Below, one piece after another: positions 29,739 through 39,073 of a stretch of DNA of 64,000 nucleotides. Where the stretch lies: the NCBI RefSeq assembly GCF_029674545.1, contig NZ_CP121354.1, forward strand, positions 3,791,001 through 3,855,000. The letters run 5' to 3'. The notes under the pieces were generated by a model that worked only from the letters and a program-made list of their open reading frames with translations, had not been told where the DNA came from and made no database searches. The position numbers were made by a program, and so were the translations under genes. How positions within the stretch are numbered: the stretch's first letter is position 1; each line of letters opens with the position of its first letter. The DNA comes from Mesorhizobium sp. WSM4904. GTDB lineage: Bacteria; Pseudomonadota; Alphaproteobacteria; Rhizobiales; Rhizobiaceae.

Positions 29739-31043
29739 ATGCTTGACATCAAATGGATTCGCGAAAATCCAATCGCTCTTGTCGATGCGCTGGTGAAGCG
29801 CTCGTGGTCGGCAGGCGAGGCGCAGTCCACCGTCGATGAGCTGATCGCCAGGGATGAGGCGCGGCGCGCGCATCTCAGCGAACTGCAGGTCAAGCAGGAG
29901 CGCCGTAACGCCGCCTCGAAGGAGATCGGCAACGCCATGCGTTCGGGCGACGCTGCGTTGGCGGAAAAGCTCAAGGGCGAAGTCAGCGATATCAAGGCCT
30001 TCATCCAGAACGGCGAGGCGCGCGAGCGCGAGCTCGACAAGGCGCTGAACGACGCTCTCGCGGTGTTGCCCAATGTTCCGCTCGATGACGTGCCGGTCGG
30101 CAAGGACGAGCACGACAACGTCGTCAAGCGCATCGTCGGCGAGGTGCCGACGCGCCCGAACTGGGTGAAGGAGCATTTCGAAATCGGCGAAGCGCTCGGC
30201 ATGATGGATTTCGAGCGGGCGGCGAAACTGTCGGGATCGCGCTTCACGGTGCTGAAGAGCCAGCTCGCGCGCATGGAGCGGGCCATCGGCCAGTTCATGC
30301 TTGATCTCCACACGACCGAACATGGCTATGAAGAGATCCAGCCGCCTCTGATGGTGCGCGACGAGGTCCTGTTCGGCACCAACCAATTGCCGAAATTCGA
30401 GCTCGATCTGTTCTTCACGCCGCATGGCGACGGCCGCCTTGGCCTGATCCCAACCGCTGAGGTGCCGCTCACCAACCTCGTGCGCGAGGAGATCACGGCC
30501 CATGAAAAGCTGCCGCTGCGCTACACGGCGCTGACGCCGTGCTTCCGCTCGGAAGCGGGCTCCGCCGGCCGCGACACGCGCGGCATGCTGCGCCAGCACC
30601 AATTCTACAAGGTCGAGTTGGTCTCGATCACCGATCAGGAAAGCTCGCTCGCCGAGCATGAGCGCATGACGCAATGCGCCGAGGAAGTGCTGAAGCGCCT
30701 CGGCCTGCCGTTCCGCACGGTGACGCTCTGCACCGGCGACATGGGTTTTGGCGCGCGCAAGACCTATGACATCGAGGTCTGGCTGCCGGGCCAGAACGCC
30801 TATCGCGAAATCTCGTCCTGCTCGGTCTGCGGCGACTTCCAGGCGCGGCGCATGGATGCCCGCTACAAGGACAAGGACGGCAAGGGCAACCGCTTCGTCC
30901 ACACCCTCAACGGTTCGGGCACCGCGGTCGGCCGCGCTCTTATTGCCGTCATGGAAAACTACCAGAATGAGGACGGCAGCGTAACCATTCCTGAAGTGCT
31001 GCGGCCTTACATGGGTGGCCTCGCCAAGATCGAATCGAAATGA
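29739..31043 (+). CDS. serS: Seryl-tRNA synthetase
   Basis: 434 residues. Antiparallel coiled-coil arm at about residues 25-105 that grips the long variable arm of tRNA-Ser. Class II motif 2 is in [20 protein letters not shown] and motif 3 in [12 protein letters not shown]. It charges tRNA-Ser and is also used for Sec/Ser pathways where present. It is followed by surE after 4 bp, so these genes probably form one transcript. Confidence 0.97.
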   Translation: MLDIKWIRENPIALVDALVKRSWSAGEAQSTVDELIARDEARRAHLSELQVKQERRNAASKEIGNAMRSGDAALAEKLKGEVSDIKAFIQNGEARERELDKALNDALAVLPNVPLDDVPVGKDEHDNVVKRIVGEVPTRPNWVKEHFEIGEALGMMDFERAAKLSGSRFTVLKSQLARMERAIGQFMLDLHTTEHGYEEIQPPLMVRDEVLFGTNQLPKFELDLFFTPHGDGRLGLIPTAEVPLTNLVREEITAHEKLPLRYTALTPCFRSEAGSAGRDTRGMLRQHQFYKVELVSITDQESSLAEHERMTQCAEEVLKRLGLPFRTVTLCTGDMGFGARKTYDIEVWLPGQNAYREISSCSVCGDFQARRMDARYKDKDGKGNRFVHTLNGSGTAVGRALIAVMENYQNEDGSVTIPEVLRPYMGGLAKIESK

Positions 31044-31047
31044 GTCC

Positions 31048-31806
31048 ATGCGCATCCTGCTGACCAACGATGACGGCATCCATGCCGAGGGGCTGGCGTC
31101 GCTCGAACGCATCGCCCGCACGCTCTCGGATGATGTCTGGGTGGTGGCGCCCGAGCAGGACCAGTCGGGCTATGCGCATTCGCTGTCGATCTCGGAGCCG
31201 CTGCGACTGAGGACGGTCGGCGAGAAGCATTACGCCGTGCGCGGCACGCCGACCGACTGCGTCATCATGGGCACGAAAAAGATCCTGCCAGGACCGCCCG
31301 ACCTCATCCTGTCGGGCGTCAATTCCGGGGCCAACATCGCTGACGACGTCACCTATTCCGGCACCGTTGCCGGTGCCATGGAAGGCGCGCTGCTCGGCGT
31401 GCGCTCGATCGCGGTGAGCCAGGCCTATTCCTATGTCGGCGAGGACCGCGTCGTTCCTTACGAGACGACGGAGGCGCTGGCGCCGGCGCTGCTCAAGAAG
31501 CTGATCGCGACGCCGCTGCCGGACGGGGTTCTGCTCAATGTCAATTTCCCGAACTGCGCGCCCGACGAAATCGAGGGCACGGTCGTCACCTCGCAGGGCA
31601 AGCTGGTGCACAGCCTCTGGGTGGATGAGCGCCGCGACGGTCGCGGCCTGCCTTACTATTGGCTGCGCTTCGGCCGCGAGCCGGTCGAAGGCAAGAAGGG
31701 CACCGACCTCCATGCGTTGCGCAACCGGCTGGTGTCGGTGACGCCGCTGCAGCTCGACCTCACCGCCCATGAACTCCGCGACCAGCTGACCAAGGCCCTG
31801 TCATGA
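31048..31806 (+). CDS. surE: 5'/3'-nucleotidase SurE
   Basis: 252 residues. The N-terminus [16 protein letters not shown] carries the metal-binding [16 protein letters not shown] and [25 protein letters not shown] are the family blocks. SurE dephosphorylates nucleoside monophosphates and is linked to stationary-phase survival. Start at 31048 because the conserved N-terminus begins there. It overlaps pcm by 4 bp, the classic surE-pcm pair. Confidence 0.96.
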   Translation: MRILLTNDDGIHAEGLASLERIARTLSDDVWVVAPEQDQSGYAHSLSISEPLRLRTVGEKHYAVRGTPTDCVIMGTKKILPGPPDLILSGVNSGANIADDVTYSGTVAGAMEGALLGVRSIAVSQAYSYVGEDRVVPYETTEALAPALLKKLIATPLPDGVLLNVNFPNCAPDEIEGTVVTSQGKLVHSLWVDERRDGRGLPYYWLRFGREPVEGKKGTDLHALRNRLVSVTPLQLDLTAHELRDQLTKALS

Positions 31807-32450
31807 CCATGGACGACCGCGAAGGTTTTGCCGCTTTCCTGCTCCGTCTGCGCGGCCGGGGCACGGCGCCGAAGGCGTTGATCGCCGCCTTCGAGGCGAC
31901 GCCGCGGCGCGGTTTCCTGTCCGCGCAATTTCATTCGATCGCCTGGTCGGAGGGCATGCTGCCGATCGAATGCGGCGAAGCGATCGAGGGTGCGGACCTG
32001 CAGGCGGCGGTGATCGCGGCTTTAGCCATCGAGCCGGGCAACCGCGTGCTCGAGATCGGCACCGGGTCGGGATATACGGCTGCGGTGATGTCCAGGCTTG
32101 CCGCGCGCGTCGTGACCGTCGACCGCTACAAGACCTTGACCGAACAGGCAAAGCAGCGCTTCGAGGCGCTTGGCATCGGCAATGTCATCGCGCGCCAGGC
32201 GGACGCCTCCAATGGCTTGCCCAACGAAGGGCCGTTCGACCGTATCCTCGCCTGGGCGGCCTTCGACAGCCTGCCGCGCTTCCTGCTCGACCAATTGTCG
32301 AGCGGCGGCATCGTCATCGCGCCGATCGGCCCGGAAGAGGGCGAGCAGGTGCTGGCCAAGCTCACCAAGGTCGGCAGCCGTTTCGAGCGCGAGGACATCG
32401 GCATGGTCAGGCTGCAGCCGATCCTGCGCAGCGTCGCCGCGGTCATCTAG
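31803..32450 (+). CDS. pcm: Protein-L-isoaspartate O-methyltransferase (surE-linked)
   Basis: 215 residues. SAM-binding motif I is [19 protein letters not shown] (about residues 81-99), followed by acidic VVTVDRY. It repairs isoaspartyl damage in proteins. Immediately before motif I, where most members have a Thr/Ser-Ile-Ser-x-Pro motif, this one reads [17 protein letters not shown], so activity may differ from the E. coli enzyme. The surE overlap supports the standard assignment. It is one of two paralogues in this window. Confidence 0.9.
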   Translation: MTMDDREGFAAFLLRLRGRGTAPKALIAAFEATPRRGFLSAQFHSIAWSEGMLPIECGEAIEGADLQAAVIAALAIEPGNRVLEIGTGSGYTAAVMSRLAARVVTVDRYKTLTEQAKQRFEALGIGNVIARQADASNGLPNEGPFDRILAWAAFDSLPRFLLDQLSSGGIVIAPIGPEEGEQVLAKLTKVGSRFEREDIGMVRLQPILRSVAAVI

Positions 32451-32738
32451 CGGGGTTGGATTCAGGTGAGGGCCGGCCTGCAAATGGCGGCTTCCTGCGC
32501 TTCCGGCCTTCGCCGGCGGAAGTATCCATAGCATAAGAGTGGCGTGGCAGTTACGCTCCGATCCGGCTCTCAGAGACGATCATTCCCGACTCGGCCTGAC
32601 CTGAATCTCAGTCCGCCCCGAGGCACCCCAAAAAAGTTTTAAGAAAATTTTCGCCGGATTCTAATGGGTTAACCGGCCAGTAACATTAACGCGCTTTAAT
32701 CAAGACCAGTTTGTACCGGGTCTGTGCGGGTTACTGCG

Positions 32739-34268
32739 ATGCAATTCAATAGTTTGAAGGCAAACGGACGCAATCTGGCGCGCGGCTGCGCCGTCCTCAT
32801 GATCGCCGGCGCGGCGGCCGGGTGCAGCTCGCAGGCCATGCGCTTCAATGGTGTCGACGACGTGTTCACCTCGTCCACCAACAACCAGCGCGCCATCATC
32901 AACAAGCAGGGTGTCGACCAGCCCTATCCGGGCGATACGGTCGCGCCGGCGCCGGTAGACGGCAGTCATACTCAGTCGGTGAGCCGCTCCAGCCTCGAGC
33001 CGGTGACCTCACAGCAGCTGCCGCCGCCCTCGGCGCCGGCAGCGCCCGCCAAGCCGATGCGTATCGCTTCAGCCCCGGCGCTGGCGCCAGCTCCCGCCGC
33101 GCCGCATCTCGACAAGGCGACTACCGGCACCATCGCGCCGGCCGCGAAGCCATTCAAGACCGCCGAGCCCGATGCCGTGCGCAACGCAAGTGCCGCGCCG
33201 CACGCCACCGAGATCGTGGTGAGGGAAGGCGAGACGATTTCCGGTCTCGCACGGCAATATCATGTGCCGGCCGATGCGATCATCAAGGTCAATGGGCTCG
33301 ATGCCAACAAGGGCATCAGGACAGGCCAGAAGATCGTCATCCCCGCCTACGCCTATTCGAGCAAGGCCGGGCCGAAGGTTGCCGACGCCACCAAGCCCGT
33401 CACGCCGAAGCAGCCTGCCGGCGTGCCGGAGAAGGTTGCCGTTTTGCCGCAGCAGCCGAAGCTCAAGGATGGCAAGTCCGCCGCGCAGGTCGATGCATCG
33501 GCTGCCGCCAGCGGCTCGAAGAACGCCAAGCCCACGCCGCAGATGGCTGAGGCAAAGCCGGCGGGCGCCGGCGGCACCTACACCGTCCAGCAGGGCGATT
33601 CCCTGTCTTCCATCGCCCGGAAGACTGGTGTCAGCGCCACGGCGCTCAAGCAGGCCAACGGCATGAAGGACAGCCTCTTGAAGATCGGCCAGACGCTCAA
33701 GGTTCCGGCCGGCGGTACCGTTGCCGTCGCCGCCGCCAAGCCCGCCGCGACCAAGCCGGCCGTCGATCCGGTGACGACGGCGACCACGCCGGCGCCGGCA
33801 AAGACCACGCCATCAGAGACGCTCGCTTCCTACACGCCGCCGAAGAAGGACGCCAAGGTCATCCAGCAGGCCGAGGACGACGAAGCGGTGGCGCCGGATG
33901 CAACCGGCATCGGCAAGATGCGCTGGCCGGTGCGCGGCCGCGTCATCTCCGGCTTCGGCTCCGGCAAGGACGGCGTCGACATCGCGGTGCCGGAAGGAAC
34001 GCCGATCAAGGCGGCCGAGAACGGTGTCGTCATCTATGCCGGCGACGGCCTCAAGGAGTTCGGCAACACGGTGCTGGTGCGCCATGAGAACGGCCTGGTC
34101 ACCGTCTATGGCCATGCCAGCTCGATCGAGGTGCAGCGTGGCCAGAAGGTCAAGCGCGGCCAGGAGATCGCGCTGTCCGGGATGAGCGGCACGACGGACT
34201 CGCCGAAGCTGCACTTCGAGGTGCGCAAGAACTCCGCCCCCGTCGATCCGAGCGGCTATCTCGAATAG
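32739..34268 (+). CDS. LysM/LytM (M23) lipoprotein, NlpD/DipM-like amidase activator
   Basis: 509 residues. Lipoprotein signal with lipobox GAAAGC (Cys near 27), Pro/Ala linker, LysM 1 near 160-205 (VREGETISGLARQYHVPADAIIKVNGLD), LysM 2 near 282-325 (YTVQQGDSLSSIARKTGVSATALKQANGM), and a C-terminal LytM domain from about 395. In the LytM domain the zinc His of the HxGxD motif is Lys (KDGVD) and the HLHFEV motif reads KLHFEV. Two of four catalytic ligands are therefore missing. As in NlpD/EnvC, this points to an activator of peptidoglycan amidases rather than a hydrolase. A terminator follows at 34319. Confidence 0.93.
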   Translation: MQFNSLKANGRNLARGCAVLMIAGAAAGCSSQAMRFNGVDDVFTSSTNNQRAIINKQGVDQPYPGDTVAPAPVDGSHTQSVSRSSLEPVTSQQLPPPSAPAAPAKPMRIASAPALAPAPAAPHLDKATTGTIAPAAKPFKTAEPDAVRNASAAPHATEIVVREGETISGLARQYHVPADAIIKVNGLDANKGIRTGQKIVIPAYAYSSKAGPKVADATKPVTPKQPAGVPEKVAVLPQQPKLKDGKSAAQVDASAAASGSKNAKPTPQMAEAKPAGAGGTYTVQQGDSLSSIARKTGVSATALKQANGMKDSLLKIGQTLKVPAGGTVAVAAAKPAATKPAVDPVTTATTPAPAKTTPSETLASYTPPKKDAKVIQQAEDDEAVAPDATGIGKMRWPVRGRVISGFGSGKDGVDIAVPEGTPIKAAENGVVIYAGDGLKEFGNTVLVRHENGLVTVYGHASSIEVQRGQKVKRGQEIALSGMSGTTDSPKLHFEVRKNSAPVDPSGYLE

Positions 34269-34318
34269 AACAAGAACAATTGCGGGCCGCCTGACCTCCA
34301 GTCCGGCCCGCCGTCTTC

Positions 34319-34346
34319 AGCCCGCTCCGCCAGGGGCGGGCTTTTT
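34319..34346 (+). terminator. Terminator after the LytM lipoprotein gene
   Basis: AGCCCGC ... GCGGGCT stem followed by TTTTT, 50 bp after the stop. On the other side the minus-strand AAA gene converges. Confidence 0.85.
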
Positions 34347-34369
34347 CAGTGCCGGCGACCAATCCTGGA

Positions 34370-35242
34370 TCAATCCTTGAGCGGCCTGCCGAGGCGGCCG
34401 GCAAGATCCTGGGTGAACTGCCAGGCGACGCGGCCGGAGCGGCTGCCGCGCGTCGTCGCCCATTCCAGCGCTTCCGTGCGCAGCGTTTCGGGATCGATTG
34501 TCAGGTCGTGGTAACGGACATAGCCGTCGATCATATCGAGATACTCATCCTGCGAGCATTTGTGGAAGCCGAGCCACAGGCCGAACCGGTCAGACAGCGA
34601 AACCTTTTCCTCCACCGCCTCGGAAGGGTTGATGGCGGTCGAGCGCTCGTTGTCGATCATGTCGCGCGGCAAGAGATGCCGCCGGTTCGAGGTGGCGTAG
34701 AAGATCACATTGGCCGGCCGACCTTCGACGCCGCCTTCGAGCGCCGCCTTCAGCGACTTGTAGGAGGTGTCGTCATGGTCGAAGGAAAGGTCGTCGCAAA
34801 ACAGGATGAAGCGACAGGGGGCAGCCTTGAGCAGACCCATCAGCTTGGGCAGCGTGTCGATGTCCTCGCGGTGGATCTCGATCAGCTTCAGCGGCCGGTC
34901 GAGCTTGTCCGAGACATTGACCTTGGCGTGCACGGCCTTGACCAGCGACGACTTGCCCATGCCGCGCGCGCCCCAGAGCAGCACATTGTTGGCGGCAAAG
35001 CCGGACGCGAAGCGTTCGGTGTTGTCGAGCAGGATGTCGCGGACGCGGTCGACGCCGCGGATTAGGCCGATGTCGACGCGGTTGACCTTGCGCACCGGCT
35101 CCAGATAGCCGGGATCGGCCTGCCATACGAAGCAGTCGGCCACGCCGAGGTCAGTCTCCGGAACAGGGGGCGGGGCAAGGCGGGAGACCGCCTCGATCAG
35201 GCGGTCGAGCTTTTTGCTCAGGGCGTCCAGGCTATCGGTCAT
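34370..35242 (-). CDS. AAA ATP-binding protein (DUF815 family)
   Basis: 290 residues from the ATG at 35242 (MTDSLDALSKKLDRLIEAV). Walker A is GARGMGKSSL (about residues 95-104) and Walker B is FILFCDDLSF; the block FYATSNRRHLLPRDM corresponds to sensor 1. Strong match to the DUF815 group of uncharacterised bacterial P-loop ATPases. The frame extends to 35494 but the added N-terminus is not conserved and covers a palindromic repeat. Function unknown. Convergent with the lipoprotein gene and divergent from yajC. Confidence 0.88.
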   Translation of the reverse strand: MTDSLDALSKKLDRLIEAVSRLAPPPVPETDLGVADCFVWQADPGYLEPVRKVNRVDIGLIRGVDRVRDILLDNTERFASGFAANNVLLWGARGMGKSSLVKAVHAKVNVSDKLDRPLKLIEIHREDIDTLPKLMGLLKAAPCRFILFCDDLSFDHDDTSYKSLKAALEGGVEGRPANVIFYATSNRRHLLPRDMIDNERSTAINPSEAVEEKVSLSDRFGLWLGFHKCSQDEYLDMIDGYVRYHDLTIDPETLRTEALEWATTRGSRSGRVAWQFTQDLAGRLGRPLKD

Positions 35243-35334
35243 TTCGAGGTCTTTTCGTTCAGGCATCTTGCAACGTGAAGCGGCTTCATGGCTACGCACC
35301 AAGGACCAACCGCAAGCTTTTGTTAGAGCACGAT

Positions 35335-35376
35335 CTTTTCGGCCATCTCCAGGTGGCTTCCGGCTGCGACGCTCTA
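35335..35376. repeat. Degenerate rhizobial palindromic repeat
   Basis: AGAGCACGATCTTTTCGG at the left arm and GCTCTAG at the right resemble the AGAGCATGATCTTTTCCG / ATCATGCTCT units at 38512 and 38627, with a divergent centre. Confidence 0.5.
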
Positions 35377-35508
35377 GCACGCGCCAAACGGCTGGAAAAG
35401 CAACGGATTCGACGGGTCGCGGAGTTGCATTGGCAACTTTACCGACTATATTCCGCCCAAATTTTCGCGGGGCCGTCCCGGCGTATTTCACCATCCAGGA
35501 GTTTCTTG

Positions 35509-35847
35509 ATGTTCGTCACACCGGCATACGCCCAAGGCGTCGGCACCTCGCCCGATATGTTCATCAGCATTTTGCCGTTTGTCCTGATTTTCGTGATCAT
35601 GTATTTTCTGATCATCAGGCCGCAACGCACGCAGTTGAAGAAGCGCCAGGAAATGCTGGCCGCGGTGCGCCGCGGCGATACGGTGGTGACCGGCGGCGGC
35701 TTCGTCGGCAAGGTGACCAAGGTGATCGACGACAATGAGCTGGAGATCGACCTTGGCGGCGGAACCAAGGTGACGGCGCTGCGCTCGACGATCTCTGACG
35801 TGCGCGTCAAGGGCGAGCCAGTGGCGAACCAGAACGCCAAGAAGTAA
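35509..35847 (+). CDS. yajC: Preprotein translocase accessory subunit YajC
   Basis: 112 residues from the ATG at 35509, with AGGAG 8 bp upstream; the longer frame from 35275 is not conserved. One membrane helix (ISILPFVLIFVIMYFLII) is followed by RPQRTQLKKRQEML and a small soluble domain (GDTVVTGGGFVGKVTKVIDDN). YajC associates with SecDF-SecYEG. It sits 55 bp ahead of secDF. Confidence 0.95.
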   Translation: MFVTPAYAQGVGTSPDMFISILPFVLIFVIMYFLIIRPQRTQLKKRQEMLAAVRRGDTVVTGGGFVGKVTKVIDDNELEIDLGGGTKVTALRSTISDVRVKGEPVANQNAKK

Positions 35848-35902
35848 TCATCACCTCGATGGCGGAACGCTGCCGCTTGTACGCCTGAACGGATAAGAAC
35901 GA

Positions 35903-38452
35903 ATGCTGTATTTCTCGCGCCTGAAGATGATCCTGATCTGGCTGGCCGTGGCCGTCACAGTGATCCTCGCCGCGCCCAACCTGTTCCCGGCAAGCACGCT
36001 GGCGCAACTGCCGAGCTGGGTGCCGAAGCGGCAGATGACGCTCGGCCTCGATCTTCAGGGCGGATCGCACATCCTGCTCCAGATGGATCAGAACGACCTG
36101 ATCAAGGATCAGCTGGAGACGACGCGCGACGAGATCAGGACGCTGCTGCGCGATGCCAAGATCAATTATACCGGACTTTCAGGCTCCGGCCGCACCGTTC
36201 AGGTTCGCATCAACGATGCAAATCAAGTCGATGCCGCCAAGGCAGCGCTGAAGCCCATAACCAATCCAGTCAATGCCAGTCTATTCACTGGCGGATCCGT
36301 TCAGTCGATGACGCTGGACGATTCAGAACCTGGGCTACTGAGATTTACCGTCACCGACGCTGGCCTCAAGTATCGGACATCTACGGCGCTGTCACAGGCA
36401 ATCGAGGTGGTCGAACGGCGCGTCAACGCGCTTGGCACCACGGAGCCGATCGTCCAGCGACAGGGTGACGACCGTATTCTCGTTCAGGTACCCGGTCTTC
36501 AGAATCCTCAGCGACTTAAGGATATTATCGGCCAGACCGCCAAGCTGACGTTCCAGATGGTCGATACGTCGGTGCCTGTCCAGGACGCGCTGAAGGGGCG
36601 GCCGCCGGCTGGCGACTCGATCCTCTACTCACAAGACGATCCGCCGGTGCCCTATTTGATCGAGAACCGCGTCATCGTGTCGGGTGAGGACCTGTCGCAA
36701 GCGACGCCAACCTACAATTCGCAGACCAATGAGCCGGTGGTCTCCTTTACGTTCAATTCGCGCGGTGCCACCCGGTTCGGTCAAGCGACCCAGCAGAATG
36801 TCGGCAAGCCCTTTGCCATCGTGCTCGACAATCAGGTCATCTCGGCGCCTGTCATCCGCGAGCCGATCCTTGGCGGAACCGGACAGATTTCCGGCAATTT
36901 CACCGCCGAAAGCGCCAACGATCTCGCCGTGCTTTTGCGCGCCGGCGCCTTGCCGGCAAAACTGACCATCATTGAAGAACGCACGGTGGGTCCGGGCCTT
37001 GGTCAGGACTCGATCCATGCGGGCAAGATCGCAGGCATTATCGGTTCGATCCTTGTCGTCGCCTTCATGTTCGTCGCTTACGGATTCCTCGGCTTCCTCG
37101 CCAATGTGGCCTTGGCCGTGCACGTTGCGATGATCGTGGGCGCGCTGTCGCTGCTCGGCGCAACGCTGACCTTGCCGGGTATCGCCGGTATCGTGCTCAC
37201 CATCGGCATGGCGGTGGACTCGAACGTTTTGATCTATGAGCGCATCCGCGAAGAGCGACGGAACGGCCGCTCGGTGATCCAGGCGATCGACACCGGCTTC
37301 TCCAAGGCACTGGCGACGATTGTCGATTCCAACGTCACCTCGCTGATCGCGACCGTGGTGCTGTTCTGGCTCGGCACCGGTCCGGTCAAGGGCTTCGCCA
37401 TCACCTACGCCATCGGCATCCTGACCACGGTCTTTACCGCCTTCACCTTCACCCGCATGCTGGTGGCGATCTGGTTGCGCCGGGCCCGCCCGAAGGAACT
37501 GCCGCGCGCGCCGGTTACCTTCATTCCGCCCGGCACCAAGATCCCGTTCATGGGCATCCGCCGCTGGACCTTCGCGCTGTCCAGCCTGCTGTCGATCCTG
37601 TCGGTCGTCGGGTTCCTGACCATCGACATAAATTACGGCATCGACTTCAAGGGCGGCTCGATGATCGAGGTGCAGGCGAAGCAGGGCAACGCCGATCTCG
37701 CTGACATCCGTGGCAGGCTGTCCGAGCTCAACATCGGCGAGATTCAGGTGCAGCAATTCGGTCAGCCGAACGACGTCCTGATCCGCGTCGGAACACAAGA
37801 TGCCGGCGAGAATGCCGAGCAGACCGTCATCGACAAGGTGCGGGGCGAACTGCAGGACCAGTACGACTTCCGCCGCGTCGAGGTGGTGGGACCGACGGTC
37901 TCCGGAGAACTGGCGAAGCAAGGCACGATCGCGATGCTGATCGCGCTGGTCGGCATCCTTCTCTATGTCTGGTTCCGCTTCGAATGGCAGTTCGCGGTCG
38001 GCGCCATTGTCGCCACCGTGCACGACGTGGTGATGACCATCGGCTTCTTCGTCATATCGGGGCTGGAATTCAACCAGTCGTCGCTGGCGGCGATCCTGAC
38101 GATCATAGGCTATTCGCTGAACGATACGATCGTCGTCTACGACCGCGTTCGCGAGGATCTTAGAAAATACAAGAAGATGCCGCTGCCGCAGCTTCTCAAC
38201 AACGCCATCAACGAGACGCTGTCCAGAACCACGCTGACCTCGGTGACGACGGCCCTGGCGCTGCTGGCGCTGGTTATGTTCGGCGGCGAGGTGATCCGTT
38301 CCTTCACTCTGGCAATGTTGTTCGGCGTGGTGTTCGGCACCTATTCGTCGATCTTCATCGCCGCGCCGCTGCTGATCCTCTTCAAGCTCAGGCCGCAGGC
38401 CGCGACCGCCGAAGAGACGAAGCCGGCGAACGGCAAGGCCGTGGCAACCTGA
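35903..38452 (+). CDS. secDF: Fused protein translocase SecDF
   Basis: 849 residues; SecD and SecF in one chain. SecD part (about 1-530): N-terminal helix, LGLDLQGGSHILL, the P1 periplasmic head, and IAGIVLTIGMAVDSNVLIYERIREE with the conserved Asp of the proton path. SecF part (about 545-849): VDFKGG-type block YGIDFKGGSMIEV and LNDTIVVYDRVREDLRK. SecDF uses the proton gradient to pull proteins out of the Sec channel. The fused form is common in alphaproteobacteria. A hairpin at 38458 follows. Confidence 0.96.
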   Translation: MLYFSRLKMILIWLAVAVTVILAAPNLFPASTLAQLPSWVPKRQMTLGLDLQGGSHILLQMDQNDLIKDQLETTRDEIRTLLRDAKINYTGLSGSGRTVQVRINDANQVDAAKAALKPITNPVNASLFTGGSVQSMTLDDSEPGLLRFTVTDAGLKYRTSTALSQAIEVVERRVNALGTTEPIVQRQGDDRILVQVPGLQNPQRLKDIIGQTAKLTFQMVDTSVPVQDALKGRPPAGDSILYSQDDPPVPYLIENRVIVSGEDLSQATPTYNSQTNEPVVSFTFNSRGATRFGQATQQNVGKPFAIVLDNQVISAPVIREPILGGTGQISGNFTAESANDLAVLLRAGALPAKLTIIEERTVGPGLGQDSIHAGKIAGIIGSILVVAFMFVAYGFLGFLANVALAVHVAMIVGALSLLGATLTLPGIAGIVLTIGMAVDSNVLIYERIREERRNGRSVIQAIDTGFSKALATIVDSNVTSLIATVVLFWLGTGPVKGFAITYAIGILTTVFTAFTFTRMLVAIWLRRARPKELPRAPVTFIPPGTKIPFMGIRRWTFALSSLLSILSVVGFLTIDINYGIDFKGGSMIEVQAKQGNADLADIRGRLSELNIGEIQVQQFGQPNDVLIRVGTQDAGENAEQTVIDKVRGELQDQYDFRRVEVVGPTVSGELAKQGTIAMLIALVGILLYVWFRFEWQFAVGAIVATVHDVVMTIGFFVISGLEFNQSSLAAILTIIGYSLNDTIVVYDRVREDLRKYKKMPLPQLLNNAINETLSRTTLTSVTTALALLALVMFGGEVIRSFTLAMLFGVVFGTYSSIFIAAPLLILFKLRPQAATAEETKPANGKAVAT

Positions 38453-38457
38453 CGCCG

Positions 38458-38505
38458 CTAGATCAGGATGGCGTTTTGTTGAACCGTCATCCTGATCTAG
38501 TCTTT
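38458..38505 (+). terminator. Hairpin after secDF, probable terminator
   Basis: Perfect 13-bp stem CTAGATCAGGATG / CATCCTGATCTAG followed by TCTTTTG, 5 bp after the secDF stop. Confidence 0.6.
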
Positions 38506-38511
38506 TGTTGG

Positions 38512-38678
38512 AGAGCATGATCTTTTCCGAAAAACCGGTTCCCACTTTTCGAGATCATGCTCTGGTGCCGGATGATTTCAGGTCGAGTCGACCTGAAATT
38601 TGAATCCGGCTCTAAATCAAAGAGATAGAGCATGATGTCTTCCGAAAACCGCTCCACACTTTTCGGCATCGTGCTCTA
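38512..38678. repeat. Cluster of rhizobial palindromic repeats
   Basis: Two copies of the AGAGCATGAT ... ATCATGCTCT palindrome (38512-38563 and 38627-38678), with inner arms TTTTCCGAAAA/CACTTTTCG, flank a perfect 23-bp palindrome whose arms are TTTCAGGTCGA and TCGACCTGAAA (38576-38598). Related units occur at 35335, 43554, 49961, 50053 and 63338. They are intergenic and non-coding. Confidence 0.8.
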
Positions 38679-38683
38679 GACCC

Positions 38684-39073
38684 ATGGCCAAAGGCATCAT
38701 CATCCGCGAGGCGCATTTCCCGGGCAGGGCGCCGATCGAGGCCTATGGCAATGGCGGATTTCGCTTTGCCGACATGTCGCATCGTGGCTCGCTGCTCTGC
38801 CTGCCGTCCGGCATCCATGGCTGGGAGCCGGCCGATCCGTCGGCGCTGAAGACCTCCGACTTCGACAAGCTGTTCGCCCAGGCCGACAAGGTCGAGATCC
38901 TGCTGGTCGGTACTGGCAAGGATCTGCGGCCGCTGCCGGCAGCGTTGCGCACCGCGTTCAAGGAGGCCGGCATCTCGGCAGATCCGATGTCGACGGGAGC
39001 GGCCGTGCGCACCTACAACGTGCTTCTGGCCGAGGACCGCGCCGTGGCCGCGGCCCTTGTTGCTGTCGACTGA
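38684..39073 (+). CDS. Mth938-like domain protein
   Basis: 129 residues. The family blocks are GNGGFRFADMSHRGSLLCLPSGIHGW and EILLVGTGKDLRPLPAALR, followed by ISADPMSTGAAVRTYNVLLAEDR. The fold is that of the Mth938 / human AAMDC / NDUFAF3 group; NDUFAF3 is a complex I assembly factor, while bacterial members are uncharacterised. The stop abuts the next ATG, so it is co-transcribed with the squalene/phytoene-synthase-like gene. Confidence 0.88.
   Translation: MAKGIIIREAHFPGRAPIEAYGNGGFRFADMSHRGSLLCLPSGIHGWEPADPSALKTSDFDKLFAQADKVEILLVGTGKDLRPLPAALRTAFKEAGISADPMSTGAAVRTYNVLLAEDRAVAAALVAVD

Noticed and set aside
32669..32697. CtrA-like sites (TTAACC and TTAA-N6-TTAA) upstream of the LytM lipoprotein gene
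   Set aside because: Spacing is 6 rather than 7 bp and no second promoter element is evident; too weak to call.
36629..38545. 638-codon minus-strand frame
   Set aside because: Antisense to secDF, whose conserved motifs are intact on the plus strand; the frame has no recognisable domain.
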